From: Azorinus chamasolen | Lineage: Eukaryota; Mollusca; Bivalvia; Cardiida; Solecurtidae | Length of the DNA stretch: 64,000 nucleotides | Direction of reading: 5' to 3' | Assembly (NCBI GenBank): GCA_963576725.1 | Contig: OY755236.1 | Location: 71,394,379-71,458,378 of the forward strand | Shown: positions 1-64,000 of the stretch, in pieces | Layout: each line of letters starts with the position of its first letter | Numbering within the stretch: the first letter of the stretch is position 1 | Made by a program: the position numbers and the translations under genes | The notes under the pieces: generated by a model | The model's input: the letters and a program-made list of their open reading frames with translations, nothing else | The model's database searches: none | Told to the model about the DNA's origin: nothing

Positions 1-57
1 GAAGGTGCTGAATGGAATTAGCCTGTGCAAGAGTTCAACATATTGATAGTTGACATT

Positions 58-280
58 TTAACCCTTTACATCATTGATACACCTTTGCTAACAGAGTAGG
101 TCAAGATAAGATGGCTCCTGGAGCCATCTGATCAGGGTCTGCTCTGTCTGTGTAGAACTAATATAGATATACAGTTTCTGTTCCTGCTTCATGATACATT
201 ATAACACTTCAGGTAATTAATATTCATATATTCAGTATTTCTGACATAAAAATGATAAATATTCATGGATTTAAGGTTAA
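58..280. mobile_element. P1 palindromic MITE (TTAA type)
   Basis: Starts TTAACCCTTTACA, ends TTAAGGTTAA, with the centre GATGGCTCCTGGAGCCATC. P1 consensus ends are TTAACCCTTTACTCCAT and GGAGTAAAGGGTTAA. The element carries paired GCAAACAG and GATCAG motifs on both arms. Confidence 0.75.
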
Positions 281-472
281 AATAAAAAGCTATCTACTTC
301 CTGATAAAAACTATAATTAGAACACACATACTGTAACAGTATTTTAAAATTGCATTGATCTGAAGAAAACATTACACACTTGCATTGATAGAAACAAACA
401 GCAAAATGGCACAACATATCAAAACATGCCACTTTCACGTGAGAGACAGTGATAACTGAATGCAGTTTTAAA

Positions 473-722
473 TTAACCCTTTACTCCATGGATAATTTAA
501 GTAATATATAATGATATCATGAATATTTATTAGACGATTTTTTAAAAATGGCATATGAACACAGGACATGGCAGAAACTGTAGAATCAGATTGTACAGTT
601 TCTGCAATGGTTCAAAGTGTTCACATATCACCAGTCCACATGCCATTACTAAATTTCGTCTAACATTCATGATGTCCTACATGTATATTTCTTACATGAA
701 TATCTATGAAGTGAATTGTTAA
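473..722. mobile_element. P1-derived MITE, arm-to-arm palindrome
   Basis: Both ends are the ATTCATG-rich arm of P1, joined tail to tail about CAGTTTCTGC. The usual GCTCCTATAGGAGC centre is missing. TTAA at both ends. Confidence 0.65.
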
Positions 723-875
723 AAGCACGATAGAAGATACTTTGCTTTGTCACACAGTGATTAATCTGATTTTAAATTGTTTATATCAAAGTTGCTTTGA
801 ATATAACACCACAAACAGCATTAATATGGGCATTTGGGCATTTACAAACAATATGCACCAAGGTTAGTCATGACA

Positions 876-1089
876 TTAACTCTTTAATCCATAAATATGC
901 CTTTCTATGCCTTTGCAAACAGAATAGAACAAGATCAGACAGCTCCTGTAGGAGCCTTCTGATCAGGGTCTTCTCTGTTTGCTTATGGGCCAAACATTCA
1001 TGTATTCATATGCCATTATAAAAAATAATCTAATTAATATTCATGATGTCAATATTTCTTACTTGAATATTCATGGAGTAAAGGGTTAA
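876..1089. mobile_element. P1 MITE
   Basis: TTAACTCTTTAATCCAT at the left, GGAGTAAAGGGTTAA at the right, centre CAGCTCCTGTAGGAGCC. Confidence 0.8.
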
Positions 1090-1541
1090 AACGAGATAAC
1101 TCATTCAGATCTAGCCCATATTTTGACAGTAATTTAGTCATTAATGCTACTAACGGTATAGATCCCGATCAGGTGCAACATTGCACCACAGCGACTGATC
1201 TGGGGATATACTGTTTGCAAGCCTAAGTAATGTCACATGACGTTGCACATTTTTCCCATGAAGACATTATAGTAAATCTATGATATAGACTTTCCACATC
1301 TGACATACCACATCTTAACAGTAACAAAACAAGAAGCAATCAAATAAACAAATGAGCCCAGCTCATATTGAAAAAAGTTTAATGGAGCTTTACAAAGAAA
1401 AGAATTCGGTTAATAATGAAAACGTTTTTTGTTGATGTCATACTCTGGCTTCCAGAGCCGATCCTAATATAAACATGATACATTCTATATAAGTCATCCA
1501 AAGAGTAAAAATAAAAACATCAGAATAAATATTATGCAGCA
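1090..1541. other. No feature recognised
   Basis: AT-rich single-copy-looking sequence with no ORF, repeat end or RNA gene that I can support. A weak inverted repeat (GATCAGGTGCAACATTGCACCACAG) lies near 1166-1190. Confidence 0.5.
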
Positions 1542-1776
1542 TTAACCCTTTACTCCATGAATATTCATGTAAGAAATAATGATATCATAAATATTAATTT
1601 CCATGATGGTAATTTTAACACAAGACATTTTGGTCATGGCAGAAACTATTAAATCTACACAATTCCATAAGCAAACAGAGAAGACCCTGATCAGACAGCT
1701 CCTACTGGAGCCATCTGATCGGGGACTATTCTGTTTGTAAGGGTGTGAAAAGGTGTATCTATGGCGTAAAGGGTTA
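1542..1776. mobile_element. P1 MITE (opposite orientation)
   Basis: TTAACCCTTTACTCCAT at the left end with the ATTCATG arm first; centre ACAGCTCCTACTGGAGCC; ends AAGGGTTA. Confidence 0.8.
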
Positions 1777-1943
1777 CACAAGGATTTCCTCGGATACAAT
1801 GTGACATATATACACACATACTGTAAGTATTTTCAGCAAAATCCCAAACTACAAACATAAATCCTACTTCTGTTGAAAAGTGCATCGGAAAATATCCATT
1901 TTATGAAGTTGGAAATGTATGAATGTAGACAAAAATAGATGTG

Positions 1944-2197
1944 TTAACCCTTTACTCCACGAATATTCATGCAAGAAATAATGTATCTATGAATATGAAT
2001 TGACTTTATATTTATAACAGCATAATTTTTATGAACCAGAAAGATTTTGGTTCTGATAAAATCTGTAGAATCAGATCTGTATAATTCCATAAGCAAACAG
2101 CAGACCCTGATGAGATGCCTCCTATAGGAACCGTCTAATCTGGGCCTACTCTGTTTGCAAAATTGTTGAAGGGCATATCTATGGAGTAAAAGATTAA
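1944..2197. mobile_element. P1 MITE
   Basis: TTAACCCTTTACTCCACG start, GGAGTAAAAGATTAA end, with a degenerate centre (GCCTCCTATAGGAACC). Confidence 0.8.
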
Positions 2198-2480
2198 ACA
2201 CATACCAGTATTACAGATACCCTGAATTCTTCCTGTCTGATTTAATTAATCTTTATGACAATTTATTCTTGATACATGTGTATAAATTATACACATTATA
2301 TTTCATTTTCACACAAAAACCTTGAATAGACATTGTATAAGATACATTGTAACAATTGGGAAAAGCAAGCTTGAGTGAAAAACACAAACACTAAAATAAT
2401 AAAGAATTTTCTAATACTAAATATTGGCCTCTTTCAGTAATGTAATTGTCAAACAGCAAAATGAAGCTATCAAATCTGCT

Positions 2481-2607
2481 TTAACCCATTCCTCCATAGG
2501 CTATTTTTAGATCCAACCACTTTGAATACATATAAATCTACCGAAATGAGCATTAACTAGAGAAAAGGACAATTTTAGAATTTTGTAGTCTGCAATCATT
2601 GTGATAA
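2481..2607. mobile_element. P3 half-element
   Basis: One arm of P3 only: TTAACCCATTCCTCCATAGG ... ATCATTGTGATAA, then the match stops before the usual palindrome centre. Confidence 0.7.
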
Positions 2608-3340
2608 TGATTTGTTGAGATGTTTAACAAATGAAAAGTATCTGAATGACTTAAAATAGAAATGTGCCTACAGGACAAAGGCATCCCCACGCTGTGACTT
2701 TGACCTTTTACCTAGTTGAATAAGTTTTGAGCACAATGCTCCTTATGGTGATCAACTTATTTTGAAATTCCTCTAGACATAACATATTTATAGCTTGGAC
2801 ATTAAATTAAAATATTAGAACATATGTAGATAGGTATATACAAACATACAAATGGATAGGGGTAGCTCTATATGCCTTTGTTATTATTATGGCCAGGGTA
2901 TATAGGTACTGCATGTATTATAAGATATTAAATTAAGAATTCTCGTTCTATGTTGGGCCTATTTGCCTTATTCAAATTTTGACTATTACTTCTCAAAATC
3001 ATATGAAAGGAAGGTATACCAGCCCTATGTAGAAAAAAATACAGCGCAAGAGTCATTGAATACTGGCTTTCACTTCTCACATCAAATCTACTAGCAATAA
3101 AGCACTCGTTTATATCTAAAAGAATGTCTGGGCTAAAGATTTGCATGGTTTATGTGCTTTTGTGTAATAATAAAAATTGTATTTGTCTTAAAATTATTAC
3201 ATATTTCACAAAGGTATCATAATACTTGCATTGATATTAAACAGGCAATTAAAATGAATAAAGAATTGCATTGATATTTGAAGAACTATTGCATTGTTAG
3301 TACAAACATTCCACTTTGAATCAGATGGACAAAAATAATC
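2608..3340. other. No feature recognised
   Basis: AT-rich sequence in the 3' flank. Short open frames on both strands lack any recognisable domain, splice signals or repeats. Confidence 0.5.
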
Positions 3341-3354
3341 CCCAAACTCATAAA

Positions 3355-3720
3355 TGTTCATTAGCTCTTTGCATGCTGGGTAATTTTGTTGTCTGCTCAA
3401 TTGTCGTCTGCAGCATATTCATAACTGCAAATTTTCTTTCTATTTTTTTTCGGAAGTTGAGTCTCACTGACAAACAGTTTGGATCTCAGATCAGGCCCCA
3501 CATTATGTGGGGCCGGATCTGGATCCAAACTGTTTGCATAGGTCATTAGTGGTGGAAGAATCCGCCTCAAGCATCCAGTAAGTTAGGGGACATTGTGACA
3601 AACTGTTTGGATCTATATAAGATGAGTTACTCCACATTCATCAGGATCCAAACTGCTTGCATAGACAATCACAAATTCACAGCTAGTGTGCAAAGTCATA
3701 ATAAAGTCACTTTAATCTAT
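3355..3720. repeat. P5-type hairpins (GGATCCAAACTGTTTGC)
   Basis: Two adjacent inverted repeats. The first (3473-3541) pairs ACAGTTTGGATC...AGGCCCCACA with its complement TGTGGGGCC...GGATCCAAACTGT; the second (3598-3665) is weaker. The left end reads TTAGCTCTTTGCATGCTGGG, a degenerate P5 end. Confidence 0.7.
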
Positions 3721-3970
3721 CACATGCCACATTCTAGAGTATTATATTTCATGGATATATATGTTTATGTAAGTTTTAATAATGACTATCAAATCTCATC
3801 TTGTTTATAAGTAACTACCAAATCTATATAAATGTTCAGAGTATTACAATTGGTGTAAAAACTGAATTTCTTATTTATTAATTTCAAACATGAGTGAGTG
3901 AAGTCAGGAGTATTTGACATATGATCACAATCATGCGTTGAGTATCTGCTCTGCACAAGGTTCATACATA

Positions 3971-4174
3971 CTGTAAAACCTCTCTATAACGGCCACTAAA
4001 TTACATCAAATATATTGTGTCAAAGGCAGGTGACTGCTTAAAGCTAGGTGAAAGTATAACAGAACGCTCCTATAGGAGCATTCTGTTTTACTTTCACCTT
4101 GCTTTAAGCATCCACCTGCCCTAAATACCAACTAATCAACACAATTTAGTTGCCGTTATAGAGAGGTTTTACTG
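3971..4174. mobile_element. T1 palindromic MITE (TA type)
   Basis: Ends CTGTAAAACCTCTCTA and TAGAGAGGTTTTACTG, flanked by TA. Nearly perfect palindrome about AACGCTCCTATAGGAGCATT. The CAGTAAAACC end and TA target fit pogo/Tc1-like non-autonomous elements. Confidence 0.85.
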
Positions 4175-4487
4175 TATATGCACAATTACACTTTTGCAGA
4201 CTGATAGTTGGGCATCCAACTGAGTAAAATGTGTCGAGCCATGGTATTAAGTAGTAGAATTAGGCATGCACTAAGAGTAGATCCAGGACCTGCCCTACTT
4301 CCTTAAAGAATAGATTCTACACTGTCTGTCATGATAGAAATATCTTTTGTTTCATATTCCATTATAAATTTCAGTCCACTGATATTCTTTTAGTCTGACA
4401 TGAATTATTACACAAATATTCATATAGTAAAGAGTTAAAAGCAACAATCCTATTGCTGTCTCTTTGCAATCATATTCTTTTCTCCTT

Positions 4488-4572
4488 GTCTATTTGATAC
4501 CAATTTGTGCCATGTCAACTATTATAGTAGTCCATTTGATACCAATTTGTTTGTGCCATGTCAGCTATTGCA
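4488..4572. repeat. Two-copy tandem duplication in the putative 3' UTR
   Basis: The phrase TTTGATACCAATTTGT...GCCATGTCA(A/G)CTATT occurs twice, about 45-50 bp apart, with a 4-bp insertion in the second copy. It lies about 45 bp past the stop codon. Confidence 0.75.
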
Positions 4573-4613
4573 GTATCACTGTTTCATTTGCCATACAATA
4601 TCTCCCATTCTCT

Positions 4614-63237
<58,624 letters not shown>

Positions 63238-63333
63238 CTGGAAAAACAGTTTTGGATATAAGAAAAATCTTTCGCAAACATGATGCATGTACAAAATGAA
63301 ATAAATTCTCAATAATGAAAGCTATATCTTGAT

Positions 63334-63562
63334 TTACCCATTCCCTCAGAGGCTAGTTTAGGACTCAACCTCTCTGAATAAATTTACTGAAAAAGAACAT
63401 ATTTACTAGAGAAAAAAACCCTTATAGAATTGTGTAGTTTTTAAGCCATTGTGATAAATATAGCATTTGCTCCATAGGAGCAAATGCTCTATTTATCAGA
63501 ATGGCTTCAAAAAGTAACTTTTACAGAGGTGTTGAAAGGTGCCAATATGAGGGAATGAGTTA
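63334..63562. mobile_element. P3 MITE
   Basis: TTTACCCATTCCCTCAGAGG start, centre AGCATTTGCTCCATAGGAGC, GAGGGAATGAGTTA end. Confidence 0.85.
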
Positions 63563-63775
63563 TTACTCACAACCACTCTGCAAAATGTTTGGACCGTGAT
63601 GAGATGTCATTTATGGTCAAGTAACATGACATTTCATTAAGACCCAAATTGTAAGAGTTGATTTTAAAAGTGATAACAACAAAAGGTTTGGTACAGAAAT
63701 AATGAGATATTCTTGAAAATGTTTTAATTTACCCATCTTATCTGGACCTCAGTCATGATAATTTATTTGTATAAG

Positions 63776-63994
63776 TTAACCCTTTACTTCATAGGCTATT
63801 TTTAGATCCATCCAGTTTGAATAAATCTACCGAAAAGGAGCATTAACTAAACTTTTAGAATTTTGTAGTTTGAAACCATTGTGATAAAAAGAGCATTTGC
63901 TCCTATAGGAGCAAATGCTCTATTTATCACAATGGTTTCATAAAGTGCCTTTTACAGAGGCATAGAAAGGTGTATTTATGGAGGAAAGGGTTAA
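63776..63994. mobile_element. P3 MITE with P1-type right end
   Basis: TTAACCCTTTACTTCATAGG start, perfect centre AGCATTTGCTCCTATAGGAGC, then the P1 terminal module TAGAAAGGTGTATTTATGG and AGGAAAGGGTTAA. Confidence 0.9.
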
Positions 63995-64000
63995 CCTTAT

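Larger units (their letters stand above)
3870..4613 (-). other. Putative 3' UTR and 3' flank of the ABCA gene
   Basis: The sequence after the stop codon holds no obvious poly(A) signal for several hundred bases. The first AATAAA on the minus strand that I find is at about 3874-3879, beyond a palindromic MITE. The true cleavage site cannot be placed without transcripts. A 50-55 bp direct duplication sits at 4490-4570. Confidence 0.3.

Noticed and set aside
58..280. TTAACCC ends as interstitial telomere sequence
   Set aside because: Only one TTAACCC per end, always inverted at the other end of a 200-250 bp palindrome and explained by a TTAA target site.
2928..3146. Possible small gene in the 3' flank
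   Set aside because: No recognisable domain, no splice or poly(A) context, and an amino-acid make-up typical of random AT-rich DNA.

Overview
This is nuclear DNA from an animal, most likely a bivalve mollusc and probably a heterodont clam. Three things suggest this: GT-AG introns separate short, well-conserved exons; the DNA is AT-rich; and the introns are packed with palindromic miniature transposons and with elements made of 140-160 bp tandem repeats followed by (GACG)n/(GACA)n microsatellites, like the bivalve pearl/HINE type. The species call is inference.

The window holds one protein-coding gene, on the minus strand: a full-length ABC transporter of subfamily A. I could assemble 38 exons from 63237 down to the stop codon at 4614. 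All junctions are GT-AG, all phases agree, and together they give 6030 nt (2009 codons plus stop) with no frame break. Residue numbers below count from the first codon of the 63037-63237 exon. The 5' end (promoter, start codon, first membrane helix, start of the first extracellular domain) lies beyond 64000. Order of the protein: extracellular domain 1 (63237-54.2 kb), membrane helices of half 1 (54.2-50.4 kb), nucleotide-binding domain 1 (48.8-34.1 kb), linker (33-31.7 kb), first helix of half 2 and extracellular domain 2 (31.8-24.2 kb), membrane helices of half 2 (23.6-18.2 kb), nucleotide-binding domain 2 (16.4-6.1 kb), and a long C-terminal tail ending in a PDZ-ligand-like STRL (4.6-5.0 kb). 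NBD1 has an Ala in place of the last Walker A glycine.

Nearly everything else is repeats in introns and in the 3' flank. (1) TTAA-bounded palindromic MITEs (P1-P5 here), which begin TTAACCC and end GGGTTAA and look piggyBac-like. (2) TA-bounded palindromic MITEs (T1-T3) with CAGTAAAACC- or CAGTAGAACC-type ends, pogo/Tc1-like. At least six of these otherwise different palindrome types share one centre, GCTCCTATAGGAGC. (3) Larger tandem-repeat elements at 11.1-14.3, 18.8-20.4, 26.8-29.1, 33.5-34.0 and 35.0 kb. The first carries an 18-unit satellite in which most units hold a consensus estrogen-response-element palindrome. (4) Several unrelated TIR elements (15.8, 16.5-17.1, 24.4-25.8, 45.5-46.3 and 47.6 kb). 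(5) At 59.3-59.7 kb, a tiny LTR retrotransposon (TRIM) whose two LTRs each contain a complete 72-nt tRNA-like sequence.

Many insertions are nested, which gives the order of arrival and directly shows the TTAA and TA target-site duplications. I see no second gene, no functional stand-alone tRNA gene, no rRNA gene and no intact transposase or reverse transcriptase. Repeat boundaries are by eye and may be off by a few bases.
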